DNA of 64,000 nucleotides from Bacteroidales bacterium Bact_22. Lineage in GTDB: Bacteria; Bacteroidota; Bacteroidia; Bacteroidales; F082. Shown here piece after piece: positions 41,178 to 51,000 of this stretch; position 1 is the first letter of the stretch; each line of letters starts with the position of its first letter. A program made the translations under genes and the position numbers. Under the pieces are notes generated by a model. It ran no database searches. It was not told the DNA's origin and saw only the letters and a program-made list of their open reading frames with translations. The stretch lies in assembly GCA_001603665.1 (NCBI GenBank), contig LUZN01000009.1, positions 1 to 64,000 of the forward strand, in the 5' to 3' direction.

Positions 41178-42432
41178 AGCCTGTATATGGTTGAAGTGCC
41201 TTAGGAATCAAAATACCGTCTTCTGTCTGGTTGTTTTCGAGCAGTGCCGCCACGATACGCGGAAGTGCGAGGGCGCTGCCGTTGAGGGTGTGAGCCAAGC
41301 GGATGTTACCGTCTTTGTCTTTGAATCTCAGCTTCATACGGTTGGCCTGGAATGTCTCGAAGCACGACACCGAGCTCACCTCGAGCCACAGCTGCTGTGC
41401 TGCCGACCACACCTCGTAGTCGTAGGTCATTGCTGATGTCCAGCTCATGTCGCCTCCGCAGAGACGCAACACATGGAATGGCAGCTCGAGCTTACGGAGC
41501 AGTCCGGCCACGTGTTCCTTCATCGCCTCGAGGCGCTCGTAAGAGTTGGCCGGGTTGGCGATTTCGACGATCTCGACTTTGTCGAACTGGTGCAGACGGT
41601 TGAGTCCGCGCACGTTCTTGCCCCATGAGCCAGCCTCACGACGGAAGCAGTTGGAGTAAGCCACGCGTTTGATCGGGAGCTCGTTCTCCTGCACTATCAT
41701 GTCGCGGAAGATGTTGGTCACCGGCACCTCAGCGGTCGGGATCATATACATCTTATCGAGCGGCACTGCGTACATCTGGGCTTCCTTGTCAGGCAGCTGA
41801 CCGGTGGCGTAGGCCGATGCCTCGTTGACCACGATAGGAGGCTGCACCTCGTAGTAGCCGTCTTTCACTGCCTCGTCGAGGAAGAAGTTGATGAGTGCGC
41901 GCTGCAGACGTGCGCCTTGGCCGGTGTAGAACGGGAATCCCGCGCCTGTCACCTTGTTGCCGAGTTCGAAGTCGGCGAGTTTATATTTGTTGAGCAGTTC
42001 CCAATGCGGAAGGGCGTTCTTCGGGAGGTTAGGCATCTTGCCTTCCTCGCTCACCACGAGGTTGTCGGCGGCTGTCTTGCCACGCGGCACCATAGGGTGC
42101 GGAGTGTTAGGAATCTCAACCAGCTTATTCTGAATCAACACTTTAAGCTCTTCGAGACGGTCGCTTTTCACCTTGGTGAACTCTTTCAGCTCGGCCACGC
42201 GGGCTTTGAGCGGTGCTGCCTCGGCTGCTTTTCCCTGCTTGCAGAGGTCGCCCACCTGGCGTGCTATGCTGTTGGCTTCGGCCAGAGCCTCGTCGTTTTC
42301 CTGCTGTGTCTTACGGCGTTCGTCGTCGAGCGCTAAAATCTCGTCGAGGAGCTCAAACCTTGTGAAGTTCTTGATACTCAGACGGTTAATACACTCCTCT
42401 TTATGTTCTCTAATATAAGGTATTGTTAACAT
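41161..42432 (-). CDS. serS: Serine--tRNA ligase
   Basis: 423 residues. The N-terminal helical arm (about 1-110) that reads the tRNA variable arm is present ('DDERRKTQQENDEALAEANS'). Class II motifs: 'TAEVPVTNIFRD', motif 2 'NCFRREAGSWGKNVRGLNRL' and motif 3 'GSALALPRIVAALLENNQTE'. Charges tRNA-Ser (and tRNA-Sec where present). First gene of a four-gene run ending in rsmA. Confidence 0.98.
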   Translation of the reverse strand: MLTIPYIREHKEECINRLSIKNFTRFELLDEILALDDERRKTQQENDEALAEANSIARQVGDLCKQGKAAEAAPLKARVAELKEFTKVKSDRLEELKVLIQNKLVEIPNTPHPMVPRGKTAADNLVVSEEGKMPNLPKNALPHWELLNKYKLADFELGNKVTGAGFPFYTGQGARLQRALINFFLDEAVKDGYYEVQPPIVVNEASAYATGQLPDKEAQMYAVPLDKMYMIPTAEVPVTNIFRDMIVQENELPIKRVAYSNCFRREAGSWGKNVRGLNRLHQFDKVEIVEIANPANSYERLEAMKEHVAGLLRKLELPFHVLRLCGGDMSWTSAMTYDYEVWSAAQQLWLEVSSVSCFETFQANRMKLRFKDKDGNIRLAHTLNGSALALPRIVAALLENNQTEDGILIPKALQPYTGFEIIK

Positions 42433-42452
42433 ATTAGTAAAAAATTAACCTG

Positions 42453-42460
42453 CAAATATA
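42453..42460 (-). promoter_or_regulatory. -7 element TATATTTG of serS
   Basis: Minus-strand TATATTTG 20 bases before ATG 42432. Confidence 0.65.
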
Positions 42461-42465
42461 ATAAA

Positions 42466-42492
42466 TAGTTTAATAGCTTAATAGTTTAATAG
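42466..42492. repeat. Direct repeat TAGTTTAATAG (two copies, 16 bp apart)
   Basis: Copies at 42466-42476 and 42482-42492 separated by a partial copy. Simple AT-rich repeat between serS and the rpmA terminator; no role evident. Confidence 0.5.
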
Positions 42493-42513
42493 ATAAAAAA
42501 TGAAAAAATCCGA

Positions 42514-42543
42514 CAAAAAAAGCCGGCGAGATTCCTCGCCGGC
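42514..42543 (-). terminator. Terminator of the rplU-rpmA unit
   Basis: Perfect 9-bp stem GCCGGCGAG/CTCGCCGGC with a 4-base loop followed by seven T on the minus strand, 28 bases after the rpmA stop. Confidence 0.93.
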
Positions 42544-42570
42544 CTATTTTCTGTTCGTTTCCAAACAACG

Positions 42571-42843
42571 TTACTCTGTCACTTCGCCCTGAACCGGGAT
42601 GACGTTAACGTACGAACGATCTTCTCTCTTTCTTGTGAATTCCACGATGCCGTCTGTAAGTGCGAACAAAGTGTGATCTTTGCCCATGCCTACATTGTCA
42701 CCAGGATAGTGCTGTGTGCCACGCTGACGAACGATGATGTTGCCTGCGATAACTGCCTGTCCACCGAAAACTTTCACTCCGAGTCGTTTGCTATGTGATT
42801 CACGACCGTTTTCGGAACTACCAACGCCTTTCTTGTGTGCCAT
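42571..42843 (-). CDS. rpmA: 50S ribosomal protein L27
   Basis: 90 residues: '[20 protein letters not shown]', '[20 protein letters not shown]' and '[19 protein letters not shown]' identify bL27. It starts with MAHKKG directly, with no Firmicutes-type N-terminal extension. It lies 23 bases after rplU; both are co-transcribed. Confidence 0.98.
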   Translation of the reverse strand: MAHKKGVGSSENGRESHSKRLGVKVFGGQAVIAGNIIVRQRGTQHYPGDNVGMGKDHTLFALTDGIVEFTRKREDRSYVNVIPVQGEVTE

Positions 42844-42866
42844 AATTCTTTAATTTTTTCGGTTTA

Positions 42867-43178
42867 TTATTCAGTGATGTTTTCAATGCGCACCTTGCTC
42901 AGATCCTGACGGTGGCCGTTGAGAGTCTGATATCCTTTTCTTCTTTTCTTCTTGAAAACAAGAACCTTGTCTGCTCTCAGATGCTTGATAATCTTAGCAT
43001 CCACTTTAGCACCTTCGAGGACGGGGGTGCCAACCCTTGTGTTGCCGTCATTGTCGATCAACAACACCTTGTCGAAGCTGATTGAGCTGTCGATTTCGCC
43101 ATTCAAGCGATTGCAGAAGATTTCGTCTCCCTTGGTCACTTTGAACTGCTGCCCTGCTATTTCTACGATTGCGTACAT
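42867..43178 (-). CDS. rplU: 50S ribosomal protein L21
   Basis: 103 residues: 'MYAIVEIAGQQFKVTKGDEI', 'DKVLLIDNDGNTRVGTPVLE' and 'VLVFKKKRRKGYQTLNGHRQ' identify bL21. First gene of the L21-L27 unit. Confidence 0.98.
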   Translation of the reverse strand: MYAIVEIAGQQFKVTKGDEIFCNRLNGEIDSSISFDKVLLIDNDGNTRVGTPVLEGAKVDAKIIKHLRADKVLVFKKKRRKGYQTLNGHRQDLSKVRIENITE

Positions 43179-43216
43179 TAATTTGTATTTAAATTTTCTT
43201 CAAATTTTTCGGACTG

Positions 43217-43224
43217 CAAAATTA
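43217..43224 (-). promoter_or_regulatory. -7 element TAATTTTG of rplU-rpmA
   Basis: Minus-strand TAATTTTG 38 bases before ATG 43178. Confidence 0.65.
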
Positions 43225-43265
43225 CAACTTTTATTAATACGCCCGACATTTTTTTTGAAATTAAT

Positions 43266-46200
43266 TTATCTGATCACAATTTTCTGGGTTTTCTCATTCA
43301 ATTTCAAGATATAAACGCCTGTCGCATGTGACATTTCGCGTAACGTTTCCACGCCGTCGATGCGTTTTTGCATCACCATTCGTCCCATCACGTCGAAGAT
43401 TTGGAGCTCGCCTTCTCCGTTGACGATGATATCGGTGCCTGATTGGTAGGCAAAATTAGAGATCTCGGAGCTATCTGAGTTCTCTGAGCCCTCGAATATG
43501 ATTTTAAATCTTGCCTGGCGGTCGGCTGGTGAACCGATAAACGTGTACGACGAGGTTTCGCTCAAATCGATTTCTTTTCCGTCTAATATATCTATCAATT
43601 TTATGTTTTTCAAATCTATTCCTTCAAAACTGATGGTATACATTCCTGTTTCTTTTGCCTTGAAATTGAGAGGCATTTCGCCTTGGCGGTTCGAGCTGAC
43701 TATTGCGTACTCTTCGAAATCCTGCGGGATGTATAATTTCGTATTACCATCGAAGATTTGTAGCTTGGGCAAGGTGCTCTTGCTGTCGAAACGCACGATG
43801 GCGCGGTCGATGGCGCTGCCACGGTTTCCTTTGCTGAGGTTGATCACCAACGAGGCATCATTACTGTTGTTGCCCTTAGCGCTATTAGAATTATTAGAAT
43901 TAGGTGTGAATGTCACGTAATCTCCAGAATGATCAGAATAGACAAAGATGCCTTCCATTGGATTTACAGTGTTGCCTGTGGCTGGTACGATTCCCGAGCC
44001 GTCGTCATTCATACGATAAAAATCCATATCGACTATAGCTCCCACGCTGAACGGATTGCCCACAAGGTTCCAGCCTTCAAATTCAACGTCATGTGTCTTG
44101 GTGATCTGGACTTCGCCGTTGCCGCTGTAAGGCACGCCAGTAAAGGTGAGCGTCACGTCCTGACTGTTGGCGTAGAGATAGCCTTTGCCAGGAATGATGT
44201 TGAAATCGCTCGAGTGCTGATGGTAGTTCTCCCATTCAGCTGTAGCTGCTTGGTTGAAGCGGTAGAGGTCATACGAATAAGGGGCCGCAGTTTCATCGGT
44301 AAGCATATTCTCAACCTCAGAAGGTGTGGTGGACACAGGCGAGGCAATGAGATACCAGCCACTTTCATCGTCGTTGTAGCCCTCGATTTCGAGTGTGTAG
44401 GTCTCGGTGGGAACTTCAACTTTCTTGTAAAGCAACAAGTTAGTATAGATTGGGTTAAAGGGATCATCGTTCATGACATAGAAACCCATGATAGCTGTAC
44501 CTCGCGTACGGAAACCAAGAAATCTATCATCACAGTTTTGGAATTCGTTTGAATACCCAACTATCCATGTAGCGCAATTATTAGTTTCATCATACAATTG
44601 AGCCCCGCTTTGGGCCAGGCAGCCACCTGCGTATTTTCCAATTGCAGCGTTGTAGATAGTCCAATTGCCGTCGCTATTTGGGGCGATGTGCCAAACGATG
44701 TCAGCATTGTCTGTCGTAATCACATTGTCAATCGCATTGACTACTTCATATTGGAACGCGTGATCGGATGAAATCACGTTGTTCATGGAATAGAGTTTGC
44801 CATTGAGATTATATACAATCAGATAGTCGCCTTCGACAATGTTTCCTTCGAAGAGCTGATAACGGTCACCTTGAATCTCCGTAACCGTAACGCTGACATC
44901 AGCGGCAGGCATTGTGAAAGAATACACTCCGCCAACTGATGCGATGTTGTGGTTGTTGCCGCCGTAGGTTAGTGTAGCAGAGGTGATGGTATAGGCTGGT
45001 GGGTTCGTACCAAGTGTAACTTCAGTGCCTGCTGTATAGTAGTCTATATTGTTGAAGGTCACGTTAGGAGCTGGTGTGGCAGTGATATGCGGGCTCAAAG
45101 TCAGAGTGTAGGCCTGCACCGCTGCATTGTTCTCAGTGATGTCGCCAAAGATAATGTTCCCGATACTTGCAACACCACAACCTATGTTGGAAGCCACTCC
45201 ATTTAAAGTGCAGTTGTGATAGTAGTTATAACCGATACTGCCAGATTGTTGTGATCCAATGATAGCACCTCCATTATAAATATCAGTGTTATCATAAGTG
45301 ATTGCAGTGTTTAAGACCATGTTGTTCTCAATTGTTTGGTTCGCGCTGTGACCAGCTATGCCGCCGACCAAACCATTGCCAGTTATGTTGGTGTTGATGA
45401 CGCGACAGTTCTCAATGGTGCCCAGTTTATTGCCCGCAATGCCACCGACACAATTTCTTCCTATGACAACGGCATCGTCAAGGATGACATTTTTCACCGT
45501 GCCGGTAGAGCCAACCGCTCCAAATAAACCTTGTAAATCGTAGTTGGGCTTGTTGATACGGATACCACTGATGATGTGGTTATCACCGTCAAAGGTACCA
45601 TTGAATAGATAGTCTTCATTACCATAATTACTTCCGATAGCGGTATAATTCTCACCGTTGGTGAGCTCGTTAGGATTATAGTTGATATCGGCGCCAAGCT
45701 TGAAGTATATGCCGTTGTATCCGCTGCTGGCATAGTCATCGCCCGTACCAGTATTCAGGCGGGTAGCCAACATGTCGAGCTGGGCAGCATAAATAATAAT
45801 GTATGGAGAATCGCTGGTACCGGCACCTCCCCACGGAATGGCAGCAAGATTGGCGCTTACAGTGACATCACTGGCAGGCATCACGAAAGTGTTGCCCTCT
45901 ATAGGGGAGCCGTTCACTAAGAAGCCTTGGAATTCATATCCTGCAGATGGAGTGACGTTGTAGCTTAATGTGATTTCGGTGCCAGGGGTATAATAGCTTG
46001 TGTTGTTGTATGTTGCAGCAGGAGCTGGTGTGGCGGTGATGTCTTTATCCAAAACGAGGGCATAGGCAAAATGCGTCCAGTTGGCGGTGTAGCTGCGGTC
46101 GCCTGTCGAGCCTTGGGCGATGGTCACCGTCTGTGTCGCCTCAGTGAGGCCGGTGCCAGTCCAACCATCGAAAGTGCAGCCTGCTTGGGTCGGATTATTG

Positions 46201-47669
46201 AGCGAAAATGTCGGTGTTTCAATATTATAGGTAGTTGGATTTTCTGTCGCAACAGTGCCACCGTCAAGGTTGTAGGTGATATTATAGTTGCTGATATTCC
46301 ACTTGGCATAGAGCGTGACAGTTTCGCCATCCACTGCAGTGAGGTTGCTGACGCTCTGGCCATCTGTGTATTCCGCCTCGCCATCAAAGGTTGTGCTCCA
46401 TCCGATGAAGTCGTATCCAGTGAGAGTGAAGGCGTTGGCAGTGAGGTTCTGCGCCTGTCCGTAGGTAAATTGCTGGTCGCTCATCGTGCCACTTGCGCCA
46501 TCGTTGTTCTTGTCGAAATGAACGTAATAGGTGATCGGAGTAAGCGTGGCGCTCACGATACCATTGTCGTTGTTGGGCATGGTGAAGGTGTTGCCGCCGA
46601 GAGCGTTGCCGTTGAGTCTATATGTTACCAGATAGCCTGTGGAGTTGTTATGGCCCAAGGTGACGGTGGTGTTGCTGGCGTAACAGGTGGTGTTGCCAAT
46701 CACCACGCTCTCGCCCGTGGCAGTGATATTGGCACCCAGCGTGAGGGTGTGGACGCTGCGCGCGCCGTCCATGTCGCCTGCCGGATTGCCTACGCCCACG
46801 TTGGTGGCGTTGACCGAGCCGTTAATGGTGCAGTTGCGATAGTAGTTGCGGGAAAGATGAAGACGATTAAGATTATCACCTGATGTCCTGTAGCCGATGA
46901 TGGCACCGCCAACCGACTGGCCGCTTATGACTACTACGTTTAAAGCAACGTTATCCTCGACATAGTGATTTACGTCATATTGTTGGCTTTGATATCCGAT
47001 GATGCCACCACAAATCGCGCTGATGGTATTCGCAAATTTAGGATGCGATTTGACAGTAGCGGAACTGGTGCAACGACGGACATTACCATTGGAGTTGGCT
47101 CCGACGACACCGCCGTGTTTGCTGGCATTGTCAGCCACACGATAGATGCCGACATTGCTTGCCACAACACAATCCTCAATGGTGCCATTGTTGCAACCTG
47201 CTATGGCACCCACCTGCTGGTAGCCGGTGATGCTGGCATCGGCAACCGTCAGATTCCTGACGGAACCGCCGCTCAGGTTGCCAAAAACGCCTTGGAGTTG
47301 GTCGGCATTGGTTGTGCCGTTCTTGTAGATACGTACACCGCTGATGGTGTGACCTCCACCGTCGAAATGCCCTTTGAAGGAATTACCGTAAGCACCGATA
47401 GCTGTGAAGTTATTCTCAGAGGCATAGTAATCAGTGCTGTTCCACGCATAAGTGTAGGTGTAGGCAAGGTCGGTGGTCAGCAAGAAATACTTGCCGCTGT
47501 AGTTTGTGCCGCTGTTCACGTTCGTAGCCAGCGTATACAGGTCTTCTTTAGACTTAATCTGATAGGGGCTTTCTTGTGTGCCCGCGCCAGTCCATTGCGC
47601 CATGGCATTCTGTCCGAAAGCGAGTGCCACAAAAAGCAGCATCGCCGAAAAAAACTTGTAGTTTTTCAT
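43266..47669 (-). CDS. Giant T9SS surface protein with GLUG-type and InlB-like repeats (paralogue 1)
   Basis: 1467 residues, signal peptide 1-24 (ends 'QNAMAQ'). Two copies of a 'G.GT..SPY.I.....L..LA..VN.GT.YSGKYF' module with GLUG-like text ('GLQGVFGNLSGGSVRNL'-type, 'VGAIAGCNNGTIEDC') lie near 25-330 and 605-860. Between them are InlB B-repeat (Listeria-Bacteroides) units ending 'VTLYAKW' and 'SYTANW' (about 375-535). Near 940-1070 is an 'EGDYLIVYNLNGKLYSMNNV' module, then a 'DDESGWYLIASPV' module (about 1085-1250) and a T9SS-type tail from about 1400 ('ELQIFDVMGRMVMQKRIDGV', 'GVYILKLNEKTQKIVIR'). Shares layout and its last 380 or so residues with the 2831-residue protein. Likely adhesin or matrix protein. 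Confidence 0.87.
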   Translation of the reverse strand: MKNYKFFSAMLLFVALAFGQNAMAQWTGAGTQESPYQIKSKEDLYTLATNVNSGTNYSGKYFLLTTDLAYTYTYAWNSTDYYASENNFTAIGAYGNSFKGHFDGGGHTISGVRIYKNGTTNADQLQGVFGNLSGGSVRNLTVADASITGYQQVGAIAGCNNGTIEDCVVASNVGIYRVADNASKHGGVVGANSNGNVRRCTSSATVKSHPKFANTISAICGGIIGYQSQQYDVNHYVEDNVALNVVVISGQSVGGAIIGYRTSGDNLNRLHLSRNYYRNCTINGSVNATNVGVGNPAGDMDGARSVHTLTLGANITATGESVVIGNTTCYASNTTVTLGHNNSTGYLVTYRLNGNALGGNTFTMPNNDNGIVSATLTPITYYVHFDKNNDGASGTMSDQQFTYGQAQNLTANAFTLTGYDFIGWSTTFDGEAEYTDGQSVSNLTAVDGETVTLYAKWNISNYNITYNLDGGTVATENPTTYNIETPTFSLNNPTQAGCTFDGWTGTGLTEATQTVTIAQGSTGDRSYTANWTHFAYALVLDKDITATPAPAATYNNTSYYTPGTEITLSYNVTPSAGYEFQGFLVNGSPIEGNTFVMPASDVTVSANLAAIPWGGAGTSDSPYIIIYAAQLDMLATRLNTGTGDDYASSGYNGIYFKLGADINYNPNELTNGENYTAIGSNYGNEDYLFNGTFDGDNHIISGIRINKPNYDLQGLFGAVGSTGTVKNVILDDAVVIGRNCVGGIAGNKLGTIENCRVINTNITGNGLVGGIAGHSANQTIENNMVLNTAITYDNTDIYNGGAIIGSQQSGSIGYNYYHNCTLNGVASNIGCGVASIGNIIFGDITENNAAVQAYTLTLSPHITATPAPNVTFNNIDYYTAGTEVTLGTNPPAYTITSATLTYGGNNHNIASVGGVYSFTMPAADVSVTVTEIQGDRYQLFEGNIVEGDYLIVYNLNGKLYSMNNVISSDHAFQYEVVNAIDNVITTDNADIVWHIAPNSDGNWTIYNAAIGKYAGGCLAQSGAQLYDETNNCATWIVGYSNEFQNCDDRFLGFRTRGTAIMGFYVMNDDPFNPIYTNLLLYKKVEVPTETYTLEIEGYNDDESGWYLIASPVSTTPSEVENMLTDETAAPYSYDLYRFNQAATAEWENYHQHSSDFNIIPGKGYLYANSQDVTLTFTGVPYSGNGEVQITKTHDVEFEGWNLVGNPFSVGAIVDMDFYRMNDDGSGIVPATGNTVNPMEGIFVYSDHSGDYVTFTPNSNNSNSAKGNNSNDASLVINLSKGNRGSAIDRAIVRFDSKSTLPKLQIFDGNTKLYIPQDFEEYAIVSSNRQGEMPLNFKAKETGMYTISFEGIDLKNIKLIDILDGKEIDLSETSSYTFIGSPADRQARFKIIFEGSENSDSSEISNFAYQSGTDIIVNGEGELQIFDVMGRMVMQKRIDGVETLREMSHATGVYILKLNEKTQKIVIR

Positions 47670-47695
47670 CTTCTTTAAATTCTAAACTCCACTCT

Positions 47696-47953
47696 TTAAA
47701 CTCTACTCTTTTTTCTAAATGCATATCCTAATCCGAGTGCGGTAAATACCAGCAGTCCGCTGCCAATAGGTGCGTTGCTGTCGAAGTCGATATCCTGACC
47801 ATGAGACTGTGGCAGATCGAATGTTACACCGCTTTCGTTGGTGCGATAAACGTCATCGCTGGCGTCGTTCCAAGTAAAGAATGCGTCGCGCTGCGCATTG
47901 ACGCTGAAACCCAGAACTAAAACTGTTGTGATTGTGAGGAGTAATTTTTTCAT
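47696..47953 (-). CDS. Small exported protein with membrane-tailed, sorting-signal-like C-terminus
   Basis: 85 residues. Signal MKKLLLTITTVLVLGFSVNAQ, a short acidic middle ('DAFFTWNDASDDVYRTNESG'), and a tripartite end: 'NAPIGSG', the hydrophobic 'LLVFTALGLGYAF' and a basic 'RKKSRV'. The end resembles cell-surface sorting tails in shape, though the motif is not one I can name. It sits between two giant T9SS genes, 26 bases before the 1467-residue gene on the same strand, so it may be co-expressed with it. Confidence 0.72.
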   Translation of the reverse strand: MKKLLLTITTVLVLGFSVNAQRDAFFTWNDASDDVYRTNESGVTFDLPQSHGQDIDFDSNAPIGSGLLVFTALGLGYAFRKKSRV

Positions 47954-48004
47954 TGATATATCTATTATGTTAATTCTATTCTTCTTTATGTATTTGTCAA
48001 CTTT

Positions 48005-48059
48005 AACTTTTGGCTATTGGCCTTTGGCTGCCAACAGCTAATGGCCAACGGCCAAAGTT
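48005..48059. repeat. Imperfect GGCCAA-rich inverted repeat
   Basis: The segments TTGGCTATTGGCCTTTGGCTG and CAGCTAATGGCCAACGGCCAA fold on each other imperfectly. It starts at the stop codon of the 2831-residue gene (overlapping it by one base), so it may end that transcript or be a degenerate palindromic repeat. Confidence 0.6.
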
Positions 48060-51000
48060 TATTTCATTATGATTTTCTGTGTCTTTTCATTCAATTTCAA
48101 GATATAAACGCCTGTTTGTGACGGTTTTGCGATAGTTTCAACGCCGTTCACGTGTTGTGTCAACACCATGCGGCCCATCACATCGAAGATTTGGAGCTCG
48201 CCATCGCCGGTAACGATTATATCGGTGCCGCTCTGATAGGCAAAGATTTCTGAGTTCTCTGAGTTCTCGAAGCGGATAATAAACCTCGCTTGCCTATCCG
48301 CTGGTGAACCGATAAAGGTATACGATGGGTTCTCGCCGAGATCGATAACTAAATTTTCTAATAAATCTATTAATTCTATATTATTCAAATCTATTCCTTC
48401 AAAACTGATGGTATACGTTCCTGTTTCTTTCGCCTTGAAATTCAACGGAATATCGCCTTGACGGTTGCTGAACGCGATGGCATAGTCGGTGCCGTCTTGC
48501 GGGATATATAATTTGGTGCTGCCATCGAATATCTGCAATTTCGTCATTGTGTTCTTGCTGTCGAAACGCACTATGGCGCGGTCGATGATGGAAGTTGAGA
48601 GTTTAGAGTTTAGAGTTGAGAGGTTGATGACAATCTGTTCTGGTTCGTGTGATTGGCTACGGCCTTTGGTGCTATTAGAATTAGGTGTGAATGTCATTTC
48701 CTCGTAGTCAGAATCGGTATGTACGAAGATGCCTTCCATCGGGTTAACGGTGTTGTCTGTGGCTGCGATGATTTCCGAACCCTCGCCATTCATTCGATAG
48801 AAATCTTTTTCGATAGTGGCTTCCACGCTCCACGGGTTACCTACAAGGTTCCATCCTTCAAACGACACGCCTTCTGTCTTGGTGAGATTTACTACGCCAT
48901 CGCCGCTGTAAGGCCAACCGGTGAATGTGAGCGTAACATCTCCGCTGTTGGCGTAGAGATAACCTCTTCCCGATTCAAGGTCGAAATGGTAGTGGTCGGT
49001 TCCTTCTGCCTTCCAGTTTTCCCATTCCGCAGCAGCTTCTTGGTTGAAGCGGTAGAGGTCGAAGGTGTTGTCTTTCATGTGTTCCACATTATTCACATTA
49101 ACATCATTATACAAAGGCGAGGCAATCAGATACCAGCCGCTCTCATCGTCGGTATAGCCTTCGATATCCTTGGTGAATGTTTCAACTTTCCTGTAAAGTG
49201 ACGGTGTACCGCCAAAGTTAAACTCATAACAAGAGAAACCTTGGGATAAAAAACTAAGATATGAATTAAAACCACTATTCGAATTGGATTGGTTATTAAT
49301 ATTGTAAGCACCGTTACCCAGGGCGTCGTTAATCGACCACCGAGTTTGATAAGACTCATCTTCAGATAAACAGACATATCCAGCAAGGCTTTTAACTCCT
49401 GCGTATTTTTTGACTGCAGCGTTGTAGATAGTCCAATAGTCGAACTCATCATTGTGGGCAATATGCCAAATAATGTTAGCATCGCTTGTACTTATTACAT
49501 CATCAGCCACATTGACTGTTTCGTATTGGAAGTTGTTCCCGGAGACCACGTTATTCATGGCGTAGTTTTGATATACAATCAGATAGTCGCCTTCAACAAG
49601 GTAGTCTTCGTTATAGAGTTTAAAAGCAATAAGTTCTGTAGTCGTAGCGCTGACGGTGACATTGCTGGCAGGCATCTCGAAAGTGTTGCCGCCGGTGAGG
49701 GCGACGTCGTTGTTATCGGCATCCTTCACGGTGTAGCTGCCACTGATGGCATAGCCCTCTTCAGGGCTGAGGGTGACGCTGGTACCTTCGGTGTAATAGT
49801 TGTTGCCGCTGTATGAATACGCCGCTGTTGCCGTAGCGGTGATATGCTCACCCAAGGTGAGGCTGAACACCTGCACCGCGCCGTCGTCCTCGGTGATGTC
49901 GCCGTCTTTGTAACCGATGTTGGTTGTGTTGCCGTTGGCAGTGCAATTGTAGTAGTAGTTGTGGTTCAAGGTGGCATAACCACTATTACTGATAATAGCT
50001 CCGGCACTGCCGCTGTTGATGGTGCAATCTATGGCGAAACAGTTTTCGACGACGGGATCCTCATAATCACAACACCGATAATTATACCCCACGATACCAC
50101 CGGCAGCTCCAATGGCTGTGACGCTGGCTCCGTACGCCGTACATCCACTGACAATACCACCGACATTTTCGCCTACAATGCCGCCGTAATCATCACAATT
50201 TTCATATCCGTTGTTGGTGATGGTGGCAGCACTGGTACAGTTGCGAATGGAGGGCATCTTACCTACATCGCCACTGTTAATACCCGCAATACCGCCATGG
50301 TAATCTGATAAATAGCCATAAGCCTTGATGATGACGGTGCTGGTGACGTGGCAATTCTCGATGATACCGTTATCCTCATTGTCACCCGCAATACCGCCAA
50401 TATAAAACTCGCCGGTGATAATGGCATCGGTAAGAGTGACATTCTTCACGGTGCCATGGTTTAAACTGAAGAGTCCTTTGTTATCATTATGAAGATTGTC
50501 GTATGGATAGATGCGGATTCCGCTGATGGTATGGCCTGCACCGTCGAAGTGACCGCCCTCGTTAACGCGGATCGGTGTGTAGTTGCTCTCGGTCTCACCA
50601 AGGCCTTCATAGCTGTAGGTGAGATCTCTGCCCAACTGGTAGTATTCGCCGTTGTTGATTTCACTTATAGCTAACTGGTCCATCTGGGTGCGATACATGA
50701 TAATCCACGGGTCGTTCTCGGTGCCGCTGCCCGCCATGATGGTGACGGTGATGTCGGCGTTCACGGTGACATCGCTGGCAGGCATCTCGAAGGTGTCGCC
50801 GCCGGTGAGGGCGACATCGTTGTTGTTGGCATCCTTCACGGTATAGCTGCCGTTGAGGGTGTAGCCCTCTTCGACGCTCAACGTTACGCTGGTGCCGACC
50901 GCATAATAGCCGTTACCCTGGTAGGTGACTGCCGCTGCCGGTGTGGCGATGACATGTTCGCATAAGGTGAGCTTGTTGACACCGCGGGCGCCGTCACAGT

